Shown here: in pieces, positions 35,614 through 44,848 of the stretch | How positions within the stretch are numbered: position 1 is the stretch's first letter | How the letters are laid out: each line of letters begins with the position of its first letter | Position numbers and translations under genes: made by a program | Source of the DNA: Syntrophaceae bacterium UBA6087 | Lineage (GTDB): Bacteria > Desulfobacterota > Desulfomonilia > UBA1062 | Reading direction: 5' to 3' | DNA: 64,000 nucleotides | Assembly (NCBI GenBank): GCA_002448235.1 | Contig: DIXF01000017.1 | Coordinates: 186,001-250,000, forward strand | The notes under the pieces: generated by a model | Seen by the model: the letters and a program-made list of their open reading frames with translations, nothing else | Databases searched by the model: none | Told to the model about the DNA's origin: nothing

Positions 35614-37293
35614 TTAATAGCCGTCAGGCTTCCGGTATGCTGACGCCACCTTGTCGAGCTGTGCAGCGACAGAGAGCAGTTCCATGTCGCGCCAGCGCTT
35701 CCCGACGATCTGGACCCCGATGGGAAGGCCGTCCTTCGTATATCCGATGGGAATCACCACCACAGGGCTTCCGGTGAGGTTGAAGATGCTGGTGTAGGAC
35801 ATGTTCGCCACCAGGTATTTCACCGGCTTGCCGTCGATGAGCATCGGGTCTTTGTATACCGGGAACGGGCCGAAGTGCTTCCATGGGGTGATATGGACGA
35901 AGGCGGGGGTCGAGGTCACCGGACAGAGCAGGACATCCCTTTCCGAGAGGAACTCATCCATTGCGGAGACGAAGCTGTCTCTTTGTGTCATGGTCCTGAG
36001 ATACTTTTCATAGCTGTGGGGATAGGCCATGGCAATCATGGGCGCGCCTTTTCGGTACCACCATCCCGTAAGGTAACTCACAAACCGGAACAAGGACGGC
36101 TGATATTCCCCTAGCTCGAAATCCATCAGACGGCCGTAGGTTGTCCATGCCGACTGGAAATCCATGGCAGGGATCTCTGAAGTTTTCACCCCGTAGAGAT
36201 CCTGCCACTCCTTACCCACAGACTGCAGGTGGGGATCGAAAAAGTTCCCCTTGAACCTCTCGACTTTACAGCCCCTTGCTTCGAGCTTTTTGACAAACGC
36301 TTTCAGTGCCGCCCTGGTCTCCTCCGATACCGGGACTCCATCGAAATCATCAGTCCACGTGATGCGAAGATCATTCATGCCTCTGTCCTGGGCCTGGTGC
36401 AGATCTACCCAGGGCACGTCGGGGTTCCTTGTATCCGGCCCGGCTATGACGGAGAGCCCCAGCTTCAAATCTTCGATGGAACGCGCCAGGGGACCGCTGC
36501 AGGTCAGATGTCGGACCGCCCGGATGCCGTAGGACTTTGTCCCCGGCGAGACACCGAAGGTGGAGGTGAAATTCTCGGTCGGCTTGATGCCGTAGATGCC
36601 GCAGAAGTGCGAAGGGATGCGGATGGAACCGCCGATATCGTTGCCGAAACCGAGCGCCGTGAGTCCGGCGGCCACGGCGGCGGCTTCCCCTCCGGAAGAG
36701 CCTCCGGTGGTCCGTTTGAGATCCCACGGGTTGTTCGTGATGCCGAAGACCCTGCTGCTGGTCTGCAGGTCCATGCCCAGGGCAGGGAGGTTTGTCTTGC
36801 CCAGGATGACCGCACCCGCCTTCTTCAGCCGCGTCACGATCGTGGCATCATAGTTCGGGACATACCCTGCCAGATCCGGCATGCTGCTGGTGGTCTTTAT
36901 TCCCTTGGTGGCAATATTGTCCTTGATGGTTATGGGAACGCCGTGGAGCGGACCCCAGATCTCACCCCGGCGCAGCGCATCATCTGCTTCTTTTGCCCGC
37001 TTCCGTGCTCCGTCGGCATCAAGGGTGACAATGGCGTTCAGGCTGGGATTGAACGTGTTGATACGGTCCAGGTATGCCTCCACAACCTCGCTTGACGTGA
37101 CCGTTCCGGCACGGATCATCCCGGCGAGCTTGTGTGCAGGCAGGAATACGAGATCCTGCCTTGGTACAGCCTCAACTGCAGTTCCACCGGCAAATACTGC
37201 GACAAACAGACCTGTGACAAAAATATTACCTATCACGAAACAGACTGTCAGAAATGACTTTCCCGCTGAAAAAATCCGGCACCGCTCTTTCAT
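35614..37293 (-). CDS. amidase (amidase signature family), exported
   Basis: 559 residues with a hydrophobic signal at about 12-36 (FLTVCFVIGNIFVTGLFVAV). The catalytic lysine is in ITIKDNIATKG, and the serine-rich box is TGGSSGGEAAAVAAGL with the nucleophile further along in FGNDIGGSIRIP. This Ser-cisSer-Lys family cleaves amides, nitrile-derived amides and peptide amides. A periplasmic location is suggested by the signal. Only AT-rich promoter-like sequence lies between it and the kinase gene; no operon partner is evident. Confidence 0.9.
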   Translation of the reverse strand: MKERCRIFSAGKSFLTVCFVIGNIFVTGLFVAVFAGGTAVEAVPRQDLVFLPAHKLAGMIRAGTVTSSEVVEAYLDRINTFNPSLNAIVTLDADGARKRAKEADDALRRGEIWGPLHGVPITIKDNIATKGIKTTSSMPDLAGYVPNYDATIVTRLKKAGAVILGKTNLPALGMDLQTSSRVFGITNNPWDLKRTTGGSSGGEAAAVAAGLTALGFGNDIGGSIRIPSHFCGIYGIKPTENFTSTFGVSPGTKSYGIRAVRHLTCSGPLARSIEDLKLGLSVIAGPDTRNPDVPWVDLHQAQDRGMNDLRITWTDDFDGVPVSEETRAALKAFVKKLEARGCKVERFKGNFFDPHLQSVGKEWQDLYGVKTSEIPAMDFQSAWTTYGRLMDFELGEYQPSLFRFVSYLTGWWYRKGAPMIAMAYPHSYEKYLRTMTQRDSFVSAMDEFLSERDVLLCPVTSTPAFVHITPWKHFGPFPVYKDPMLIDGKPVKYLVANMSYTSIFNLTGSPVVVIPIGYTKDGLPIGVQIVGKRWRDMELLSVAAQLDKVASAYRKPDGY

Positions 37294-37425
37294 ATCGCCT
37301 CCCCTACTTCAGACCAATATTTACTGGCAGATAATTGAATAAGAAAACTAATTTGCAGTTAATTTATAATAAAACCCCGGCATTTCTTCCATTCAACAAG
37401 GAAGGGACTGCGAATCATCCAGGCA

Positions 37426-40266
37426 TCAGGCTCCCAGTGCCTGTTGAATTGCCGATCTCAGATCATTTGTCGGTGCAGGCTTCATGAGCAGCCGCTGAAA
37501 ACCCAGCTTTTTCGCCTGCTCTTCATCCATGACATCGTTGTACCCGGTACAGAGGATTACCGGGATGTCCCGCCGAATATCCATAAGCTTCTTCCCGAGA
37601 GCGAGACCGGTCATGTGCGGCATTGTCAGGTCTGTGATGACGAGATCGAATCTTTGAGGATTCATTTTAAAGAGCTCGAACGCCTCTGTAGGGTCCTGCT
37701 CTGTGGTGACGTCATAGCCCAGGCGCTGCATTGCACGCTCCAGGCTCGAGAGGATGATCTCCTCGTCATCGACCAGCAGGATCTTTCCTTTGTCCTTCCC
37801 CTTGCCTTTTCCCTCGGCTGCCGAAGAAACCGAATCCTGTCGAATGAGGGGGAGGTATACGGTGAACATGGACCCTTTCCCCTCCTCACTCTCGAACGTG
37901 ATATGGCCGCCGTGCTTCTTCAGGATGCCGTGGACTACCGACAATCCCATGCCGCTGCCTTTGCCTACGGTTTTTGTCGTGAAAAACGGATCGAAGATGC
38001 GGGCCATGGTTTCCGGAGACATCCCATGCCCGGTATCCTTTACGGTAAGCCTGATATATTCTCCCGGCTTCATCTCCGGGAGGGCCGGATGTCCTTCCAC
38101 GCAGACTCCTGCGAGGTTCACCTCGATGATCCCCTGCTGCATCTCCAGGGAATCCGCCGCATTCTTGCAGAGGTTCATGATGACCTGCTGGATCTGAATG
38201 GAATCGCCCAGGACAATATCGCTCGGGGCATCAACCGACTGCCTGATCTCTATGGTGCTCGGGAGCGTCGACCGGATGAAGCCCAAGGTCTTTTCCAGCA
38301 GAGGAGTCATGTGAACGGGGGTAAGTTTCTGCACGCCCTGCCTGCTGAAGGACAGGATCTGTTTCACGAGGTCTCTCTGCCGGTATGCGGCCTGAAGGGT
38401 TTGTTCGAGCATCTCATGAAAAGCGTCGCCGGGATCTGTTTCTTCGAGGAGCGTCTCGGTATTGATGATAATGGGGTAGAGGATATTGTTGAGGTCGTGG
38501 GCAATGCCGCCGGCGAAGCTTCCCAGGGCCTCTATCTTCTGCGACTGAAGCAACTGGGCCTCCATTCTGTTTTTCTCCTCTTCAGTCTTCTTCCTCTGCT
38601 GTATCTCCTCCGCAAGCTTTCTGTTCTTTTCTTCAAGGTCCAATGTCCGCTCCCTGACGAGCTCTTCGAGATGTTCGCGGTACTTTTGCAGCTCATCTTG
38701 CGACTTCTTCAGGCCGGTGATGTCATTGCCGACGGCAAGAAGCTCCACGACCTCATTGTTTTCGTTCATGACCGCCCTGTTCGCCCATGCCACCCAGCAT
38801 GTTTCCCCGCCTTTGCGCATGTTTTGGTTGACGCCATGGGCGTATTCCTCTGGATGGACGAAGATATCTTTTATCAGGGCTTCGAGATTGCGCCCCGTGC
38901 CTTCTTCGTTCCTCGGGACAATGGTCATGATATCCTGTCCGATCAGCTCAGCGCGGGCATACCCAAAAAACTCCAACCCGAATTCATTCATGAATAAGAT
39001 CCTGCCGTTTCTGTCCCAGCGGATGATAATACTGTTTGCTGTCTCGACGAGGTCCCGGTACTTTTTTTCATTCGCCCGTATCGCCTCTTCAGCAAGCTTG
39101 CGCTTCGTTATATCCTTGATGACCACCACCGTTCGGAGGGGCTTGCCCGAAGTATCCCGGACAAGACTGACCGTAACCAGGGCCCAGATGATGTCGCCGT
39201 TCTTGCGCAGGTATCTTTTCTCGGCAGCGAAAATGCCGATTTCCCCGCGCACGAGACGGGAAACCCCTTCCAAGTTGCTTTTACGGTCGTCCGGGTGCGT
39301 CACTTCAGAAAATGGGATACCGGTCAGCTCCGCAACGGAAAAGCCGAGCATGTGTGCAAAGGTTTCGTTCACATGCAGAAGCTTCCCCGTGTAAGGGTCG
39401 CCCTGGGCCATCCCCACATTCGTCGAGTCGAACATGGCTCGGAACTGCTCATTGCTCTCCCGCAGGGCGTCCTCGTCCTGCTTGCGCCGCGAAATATCCC
39501 GGATGACCCCCACGGCACGCCGGTTCCCTCCGCTGTCCAGGAAGAAAATGGTGGAGAGCTCCCCCAGAAAGGTCGTTCCGTCTTTGCGTTTGTACCGGAC
39601 GGTCGCAGTCGCTTGTCCGGATTTTTCGCGCCGCTGCAGCATGTCCCTGACACCGGGATCACCCGTATCGAGCAACGCTTCACGGTCGAGACCCAGAAAC
39701 TCCTGCTCGGTATAGCCGAACATGCGGCATGCCGCAGGGTTCACCGAAAGGACCTTTCCTTTTCCTGAAGGGTCTGTCACGACGATTGCGTCCATCGTGC
39801 TCATGAACACCGCCCGGAAGCGCTCCTCGCTCTCCCGAAGCTCTTTCTCCATATCCTTGCGGCCGGTGACCTCTTCGACCGTGACGTTGACTGCACGCAC
39901 CCGGCCGCTTTCTTCCTTGATGGGGAACATGCGAACGTCCCAGAAACGCTGCCCTGCCCGCCCGGAAACGAAAGGACCGGCTATTTCTCTTTCGTAAACC
40001 GGCTCGCCGGTTTCCAGTACCTTACGGGCCAGGAACTGGATCGGGAGGGAGATTGGAGAAGGAACGACTTCGCTTAAGGTCCTGCCCAGGTGTTCGGCCT
40101 CGGGTACGCCGTTGATCTCGGCCAGCCGGCTGTTTACCCTGATATACCTCAACTCTGCGTCAAGTACGCAAAGCCCTATGGGTGCCGAATCATAGACTGC
40201 GGTCAGCTCTTCGAGTTCCTGCCTCATCCTTGTTTCGTTATGGGTTGACGGACTCTCGTCATTCAC
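37426..40266 (-). CDS. multi-PAS hybrid sensor histidine kinase
   Basis: 946 residues, soluble. Four PAS/PAC units lie at about 14-130, 143-260, 270-385 and 397-515, and a coiled coil follows (LEEKNRKLAEEIQQRKK). The histidine is in GGIAHDLNNIL, the ATPase boxes are NLCKNAADS and GKGSGMGLSVVHGI, and a C-terminal receiver has the phospho-acceptor aspartate in LVITDLTMPHMTG. No transmembrane segment, so it senses cytoplasmic signals such as redox state or ligands. No partner regulator is adjacent. The GGIAHD pattern is that of hybrid kinases in metabolism and stress control. Confidence 0.9.
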   Translation of the reverse strand: MNDESPSTHNETRMRQELEELTAVYDSAPIGLCVLDAELRYIRVNSRLAEINGVPEAEHLGRTLSEVVPSPISLPIQFLARKVLETGEPVYEREIAGPFVSGRAGQRFWDVRMFPIKEESGRVRAVNVTVEEVTGRKDMEKELRESEERFRAVFMSTMDAIVVTDPSGKGKVLSVNPAACRMFGYTEQEFLGLDREALLDTGDPGVRDMLQRREKSGQATATVRYKRKDGTTFLGELSTIFFLDSGGNRRAVGVIRDISRRKQDEDALRESNEQFRAMFDSTNVGMAQGDPYTGKLLHVNETFAHMLGFSVAELTGIPFSEVTHPDDRKSNLEGVSRLVRGEIGIFAAEKRYLRKNGDIIWALVTVSLVRDTSGKPLRTVVVIKDITKRKLAEEAIRANEKKYRDLVETANSIIIRWDRNGRILFMNEFGLEFFGYARAELIGQDIMTIVPRNEEGTGRNLEALIKDIFVHPEEYAHGVNQNMRKGGETCWVAWANRAVMNENNEVVELLAVGNDITGLKKSQDELQKYREHLEELVRERTLDLEEKNRKLAEEIQQRKKTEEEKNRMEAQLLQSQKIEALGSFAGGIAHDLNNILYPIIINTETLLEETDPGDAFHEMLEQTLQAAYRQRDLVKQILSFSRQGVQKLTPVHMTPLLEKTLGFIRSTLPSTIEIRQSVDAPSDIVLGDSIQIQQVIMNLCKNAADSLEMQQGIIEVNLAGVCVEGHPALPEMKPGEYIRLTVKDTGHGMSPETMARIFDPFFTTKTVGKGSGMGLSVVHGILKKHGGHITFESEEGKGSMFTVYLPLIRQDSVSSAAEGKGKGKDKGKILLVDDEEIILSSLERAMQRLGYDVTTEQDPTEAFELFKMNPQRFDLVITDLTMPHMTGLALGKKLMDIRRDIPVILCTGYNDVMDEEQAKKLGFQRLLMKPAPTNDLRSAIQQALGA

Positions 40267-40585
40267 TTTTTCATGCTCTCAACGGGCTGTACTCTCTGTG
40301 TGAAACGGAGGCGCCGGCTTTCACGTACGGGGTATGGGATACTGTTCTCACGATAAAAAAGGCCTGTGATCATACCACATAATATAATGATGTAGCTGAG
40401 AAAGTATAGATTCATAAAAATTGCGAGAGCACTTTTTCCTGTGATGACCTACCCTTTCCGCTGTAGTTATTCCCGGCTTGGCCAATGTAAGTCGAGCAGC
40501 GCTTCTCGCTCGCCAGGTATGCCTTGACTTTCCCCATATGCCGGTCCATCGTTTTTTTATAAAAAAGCCTTAAAATGGAGGGAGC
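40267..40585. other. intergenic region with divergent genes
   Basis: 319 bases between the kinase (minus) and the M24 gene (plus). AT-rich stretch at about 40370-40435. AATGGAGGGAGC just before 40586 is the ribosome-binding site of the M24 gene. Nothing else clear was seen. Confidence 0.35.
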
Positions 40586-41755
40586 ATGAACGTCTTCATC
40601 GACTATCCCAAACGCCTCCGGAAGATTCGTGAAGAGATGAAGCTGAGCGGCCTCGATCTCTTCATCGGGACGCGCACCGTGAGCTTAAGCTTTGTCGCAG
40701 GGGCCTTCATCCCCTGGAGAAGCACGGTCATCGTCTCTCAGGACGGGTACGCAACGCTGACCACCCTGCTGATCGACCTTGAACGGATGAAGCACGAATC
40801 GTGGCTGGAAACCATCCACGGATACGCCCCGCTTCCTGGCATGGATCTCTGGGACCTGGCCGTGCACCAGGTAAAATCTCTCGGGCTCGAAAAGGCACGG
40901 ATCGGCCTGGAGATCGGCCATTCCCCCCGCGGCAATACCGGCTATCTCTTTTCCACGGAGCTCGATTTCCTCAAACAGGCCTTGCCGGATGCCGTCTTTC
41001 AGCCTGCGAACAACATCGTGGACCGGGCCTCGTATATCAAGGAGCCGGGAGAGATACAGCTCATGAGACAGGCGGCCGCCATGGCGGATGCCGCTATCGA
41101 GCGCGTGAAGGAGTCTCTGTATGTGGGCATGTCAGAGGCCGAGATCGCAGGCATCGGGGAGATGGAGCTGCGGCGCCTCGGCAGCTCCTACCACTGGGCA
41201 GTGACAGGCTCGTCCGAAGTCGCCTCCGGCTACCGGGCCAGCTGGGCCATGAACGGCACCACGCCTCCGAGCACGAAGCTCATCGCACGGGGCGAAAATA
41301 TCATCGCCGATTTTCACCCCTGCTGCAGCCTCTACTATTCCGATTTGGCCCATAACTTCATCATCGGGAAGCCGAACACCGAACAGGCCAGGCTCGCTGA
41401 TGCTTTCCGCACGACGGCGGACACGCTCGTGGGAGCCTTGAAGGAAGGCAATACGGTCGGAGGGGTGTTCCGCACCGTGTACGACAAGCTGATGGAGCTG
41501 GGGTATGCAGGCTATACGATCCCGTCTTTCGGCCACGGCCTGGGCATCATGGGGCATGAGTGGTATCCGGCCATCGTGGATAACGACGAGTTCCGCGATG
41601 TCGTTCTGGAAGAGAACGCCGTGGAAGTGGCGTTCCTGTCCATGGCCGTCCCCGGAGTATGCGGCATGCGCCTCGAAACCCCGGTGCTCGTGACGAAAAG
41701 CGGCGGAGAGATGCTCTGCGCAACAAGGCCGGTGCTCACGGTCGTGGATGACTGA
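40586..41755 (+). CDS. M24-family (creatinase/Xaa-Pro peptidase-like) protein
   Basis: 389 residues, GGAGGG upstream. The N-terminal creatinase-like domain and C-terminal pita-bread domain are visible. Metal-ligand candidates are two aspartates in ADFHPCCSLYYSDLAH and the histidine in FGHGLG; a late glutamate is in MRLETPVL. The expected EPG glutamate before it is not obvious: the strand reads NAVEVAFLSMAVPG. The enzyme may be a normal Xaa-Pro peptidase with a shifted loop or a non-peptidase member. Alone on its strand, 8 bases from a convergent small gene. Confidence 0.85.
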   Translation: MNVFIDYPKRLRKIREEMKLSGLDLFIGTRTVSLSFVAGAFIPWRSTVIVSQDGYATLTTLLIDLERMKHESWLETIHGYAPLPGMDLWDLAVHQVKSLGLEKARIGLEIGHSPRGNTGYLFSTELDFLKQALPDAVFQPANNIVDRASYIKEPGEIQLMRQAAAMADAAIERVKESLYVGMSEAEIAGIGEMELRRLGSSYHWAVTGSSEVASGYRASWAMNGTTPPSTKLIARGENIIADFHPCCSLYYSDLAHNFIIGKPNTEQARLADAFRTTADTLVGALKEGNTVGGVFRTVYDKLMELGYAGYTIPSFGHGLGIMGHEWYPAIVDNDEFRDVVLEENAVEVAFLSMAVPGVCGMRLETPVLVTKSGGEMLCATRPVLTVVDD

Positions 41756-41762
41756 TCCGGCT

Positions 41763-42065
41763 TCACTTCTTGCCCTGCTTCTTCATTGCCTTTTCTTGAG
41801 CTTTGAGGGCCTTCTTTGCGACCTTCTCACCGTTCCTTTTCGAGCCGTCCTGCCCCGGTTCGATTTCCTCGCCCGGGTGGGGCCGGGCGGGCGGCCGGGG
41901 AAGATATCCGGAAGCTTTTGATGGAGCAGGCACATCATCTCTGCCCTTTCGAAGGACCGAGAGGATGGCCTTGCCGAGGGACTTTCCAAAAAAGCCTATG
42001 AATCCGGCCGCAAAGACAAGTACAGCCCATTTAACGGCTTCTGACGCGCTCACCTGGTCGAACAT
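41763..42065 (-). CDS. small single-span membrane protein with basic tail
   Basis: 100 residues from the ATG at 42065 (MFDQVSAS). A hydrophobic helix at about 9-28 (AVKWAVLVFAAGFIGFFGK) is followed by a proline-rich stretch and a lysine-rich C-terminus (KKALKAQEKAMKKQGKK). No family recognised. The start lacks a strong ribosome-binding site; an extended frame to 42089 is possible. Convergent to the M24 gene. Confidence 0.55.
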   Translation of the reverse strand: MFDQVSASEAVKWAVLVFAAGFIGFFGKSLGKAILSVLRKGRDDVPAPSKASGYLPRPPARPHPGEEIEPGQDGSKRNGEKVAKKALKAQEKAMKKQGKK

Positions 42066-42194
42066 ACAGGTATTGTAACGGAGAAGCACAGGGTATGCAA
42101 TGCAGTCTTATCGGAAGATAAGATCGACAAAATCGGTATCCCTGACCTGCAGGCGGCAATCGATTTATGGCTCGTTTTCGTGTATCATTTTCTC

Positions 42195-42572
42195 ATGATG
42201 AATTTAAGCGATAAGGAGTTCGCCAGGATCGCCGCCCGCGTGCTCGACCGGATACCCGATGAGATCATGCAGCAGGTAAGCAATGTCGCCATTACCGTGG
42301 AGGACAGGCCGTGGCCCGAGCTGCTCGAAGACATGGGCCTGCCTGAAGACGAGCCTCTCCTCGGCCTTTACACCGGCACATCGCTCCCCGACCGGTCGAT
42401 CACCTGGCCTTCGGTGTATCCCGACACTATCATCCTGTTCAAGGAGCCCCTTCTTGAGATGTGCAGCGATGTGACCGAGCTCGAGGAGGAGATCGAGATA
42501 ACGATCGTGCACGAGATCGCCCACTACTTCGGCATCGGCGAGGAAAGGCTCGTCGAGCTGGGATATGGATGA
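42195..42572 (+). CDS. minimal zincin-like metallopeptidase family protein
   Basis: About 125 residues from the ATG at 42195 (42180 is also open, 42198 is the second ATG). HEIAHYFGIGEERL near the C-terminus gives the HExxH zinc site with a further glutamate downstream. This matches the small DUF1025-type minimal-zincin family of cytoplasmic putative peptidases. Function unproven. Weak ribosome-binding site. Confidence 0.85.
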   Translation: MMNLSDKEFARIAARVLDRIPDEIMQQVSNVAITVEDRPWPELLEDMGLPEDEPLLGLYTGTSLPDRSITWPSVYPDTIILFKEPLLEMCSDVTELEEEIEITIVHEIAHYFGIGEERLVELGYG

Positions 42573-42753
42573 GCTAAGGCAGGCCGTTTGACAGGGCAAG
42601 AGGCGAACCCCCTTTTTTTAGTGATAAATCAGCAATCAAGACCGCTTACATATAATCATGCCCTCTCCTTCTTGAATATTTCCCGATAAACCCTACAAGA
42701 ACTCTACCTTCTATCACCCAATGACAGGAGAAGATCATCAAGGAGGTCAGACC

Positions 42754-43011
42754 ATGTCGAAGATATTTAAAGAGATCTCAATAGATATGGATGTCAGATC
42801 CAGAACCGAAGTAGGAACGGAAAGGGATATCCGGACGGACAGCTATGAGATGGAAACCAAGGATTTTTCCGGAGGATATGAACTGGAGTCGCAGGACGTT
42901 ATCGGGCAGGATATGGAAGAACTGAGCAGCAGCACCGATTCTTTACTCGAGCTCCCCTACCCGCCTCTGGAGATAGCCGATTATTTAAGCCACTATATTC
43001 CCCCCGCGTGA
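42754..43011 (+). CDS. small acidic protein of unknown function
   Basis: 85 residues from the ATG at 42754, with AAGGAGG upstream, a strong site; an upstream ATG at 42721 lacks one. Composition is acidic and polar with no membrane segment and no cysteines: DMDVRSRTEVGTERDIRTDS, then a glutamate/serine-rich centre, then an aromatic, proline-rich tail (YPPLEIADYLSHYIPP). No family recognised. It is followed by a good intrinsic terminator. Confidence 0.65.
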   Translation: MSKIFKEISIDMDVRSRTEVGTERDIRTDSYEMETKDFSGGYELESQDVIGQDMEELSSSTDSLLELPYPPLEIADYLSHYIPPA

Positions 43012-43108
43012 ATGCTGTAAGGCGGCGGTTGAACGGGATGGATCAGGTCCTGCTGTTTTTGACTGATCACCTGGATGATGCTACACGCAAGGCCTGATCC
43101 GGACCAGA

Positions 43109-43135
43109 AGAGTTGTACGTGTTACAGCTCTTTTT
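43109..43135 (+). terminator. intrinsic terminator for the small acidic protein gene
   Basis: AGAGTTGTA (43109-43117) pairs with TACAGCTCT (43123-43131), nine base pairs including one G-T, followed by TTTT at 43132-43135. It overlaps the last bases of the convergent acyltransferase gene (stop at 43122-43124). Confidence 0.65.
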
Positions 43136-43703
43136 CTGAATCCTCGACCCAGTGGCCGTTGTCGAAATACACCCAATGGCCGTTTCTGACCGTGAAGTAC
43201 CTGTTGTCGAGACGGCTCTTCCGGATGACCCTCGTAGGAGACTGAACGGCGACCGAATGGGGCGGCATATCATCGTACACCACAGCGTTTGCCCCGATAC
43301 GGCAGTTGTCGCCGACCTGAATATTGCCGATGATCCTGGCGCCCGTACCGATATAGACATTGTCACCGATCGTGGGGCTGCCCTCATCCCCGCTTCCCGG
43401 CAATGAATCCGATCCGATGGTGGTGTGCTGGAAGATCACGGGGTTGCGGCCGATCTTCGAGCCGCCGGAAATAAAGACACCATACGGTCCGTGGGGGAAG
43501 CACGGCTCCCCGGCAAACTGCGACTGCAGGCCGACATAGCTCCCATACCAGGCAAAGTACTCGTCATACAGATACAGGAGCAGCCCTGAGGATCGTGCCT
43601 GGCACTGAAGGTGCCTCTTAAGATTCCATATTCCGCCATGCTTCTTCAGATAATACGCGAGAAAAACCGGCGAGCTCACTTTCAGCAGCATTCTCTTGAT
43701 CAT
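43122..43703 (-). CDS. left-handed beta-helix (hexapeptide) acyltransferase
   Basis: 193 residues. Hexapeptide-repeat character from about residue 70: GVFISGGSKIGRNPVIFQHTTIG and then SPTIGDNVYIGTGARIIGNI. Catalytic His candidate is in FQHTTIG. This is the serine/other acetyltransferase or O-acetyltransferase superfamily. The C-terminus ends in an unusual tail (NGHWVYFDNGHWVEDSEKEL). The N-terminal 60 residues are helical and have no known match. Acceptor unknown; surface polysaccharide or amino acid modification is possible. It diverges from the prenyltransferase gene across the 196 bases that separate their starts. Confidence 0.85.
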   Translation of the reverse strand: MIKRMLLKVSSPVFLAYYLKKHGGIWNLKRHLQCQARSSGLLLYLYDEYFAWYGSYVGLQSQFAGEPCFPHGPYGVFISGGSKIGRNPVIFQHTTIGSDSLPGSGDEGSPTIGDNVYIGTGARIIGNIQVGDNCRIGANAVVYDDMPPHSVAVQSPTRVIRKSRLDNRYFTVRNGHWVYFDNGHWVEDSEKEL

Positions 43704-43899
43704 AACAAGCCTCTGCCGATACTGTTCGGAGAAATCCTGGGCAAACTGGAATCGATGAGTGATCCTCTCCCTTGCCTGCTCGAATTTCCCCTGTCATTGA
43801 CACAGCCGGCGTTATTTGCTAGCTCGCATTTACATATTGACATATTCTGAAGGTCTTCGGGGCAGATACCCGGCACTCCAGGATGGCAGGGGCGGACCA

Positions 43900-44844
43900 G
43901 TGGCAGGGACACAGAATTCGAACCACACCAGTAGCGTGTTAAAAGGCTGGCTCATCATGACTCGCCCGCCCTTCCAGACCGTGGGCATCATGCCCTTTAC
44001 CCTCGGTGCCGTACTCGCGTTGAAGACCACCGGCACGATTGACCTGCCCGTTTTCTGTTTGAGCCTTGCTGCCATCTGCCTCATCATGCTGACGACCTAC
44101 GCGTCGGGGGAGTACTACGACCTCGAGGGCGACGTTCTATCGGCCGGTCTTGAAAGAAACCAGTTCTCCGGAGGGACCCAGGCCATTGTGCGAGGAATGC
44201 TCCCGCCACGGGTCGCGCTCGTTACCAGCTACCTCGCAGCAGGCGCTGCGATCGTCATCGGGCTCGTCCTCCAGTTCGGCTATCATACGGGGCCCTGGAC
44301 CATCCCGCTCGGCGCCATAGGCCTGTTCTTCGGATTCTTCTATTCCACCAGGCCCATACGCATAGTGGAGCGCGGCTTCGGCGAGGTCGTCATCGGGTTC
44401 TGCTACGGATGGCTGCCGGTGGCAACCGCCTATTATCTCCAGACCTCCCGCTGCGACCCGATGGTTCACTGGATGAGCATCCCCATTGCGATCACCATCT
44501 TCAACGTGATCCTCATCAACGAGTTCCCCGACTACCCGGCGGATATCGCAACGGCAAAGAGAAACCTTGTGGTGCGCTTCGGCAAAAAGCCCATGTCCCT
44601 TCTCTTTGCGCTGGCGCAAATGGGCGCGGTGCTCTGCTTCCCCCTTCCCATGCTGGCGGGTGCTCCGCCGATCATCTGGGCCTTCTTTCCCTTCGTAGCC
44701 CTCATCGGTCTGTATCCGGCCCGGGGAATGGCAACGGAGGGGTATAAGGACAGGACCAAGCTCGAACGGATGTGCGCAGCGACCATAGCAACGAACCTCA
44801 TCATCCCTGCCTTCTATATCGCAGGGCTTGTGCTGAAGGGATGA
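43900..44844 (+). CDS. UbiA/MenA-family prenyltransferase
   Basis: 314 residues from the GTG at 43900, chosen because it has a purine-rich site upstream and keeps the N-terminal WLIMTRPPF segment; an ATG at 43816 and one at 43957 are alternatives. About eight or nine hydrophobic helices. The first aspartate-rich motif reads SGEYYDLEGD, and the second is NEFPDYPADIATAKRNLVVR, as in the MenA branch. It would transfer a prenyl chain to an aromatic acceptor, releasing pyrophosphate, in the inner membrane. The next gene begins four bases after the stop, so it shares an operon with a radical SAM protein. Confidence 0.82.
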   Translation: MAGTQNSNHTSSVLKGWLIMTRPPFQTVGIMPFTLGAVLALKTTGTIDLPVFCLSLAAICLIMLTTYASGEYYDLEGDVLSAGLERNQFSGGTQAIVRGMLPPRVALVTSYLAAGAAIVIGLVLQFGYHTGPWTIPLGAIGLFFGFFYSTRPIRIVERGFGEVVIGFCYGWLPVATAYYLQTSRCDPMVHWMSIPIAITIFNVILINEFPDYPADIATAKRNLVVRFGKKPMSLLFALAQMGAVLCFPLPMLAGAPPIIWAFFPFVALIGLYPARGMATEGYKDRTKLERMCAATIATNLIIPAFYIAGLVLKG

Positions 44845-44848
44845 CAAC

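Noticed and set aside
43816..43899. A tRNA-like motif (ttcgaa near 43918) before the prenyltransferase gene
   Set aside because: No cloverleaf can be drawn around it; T-arm and acceptor stems do not pair.
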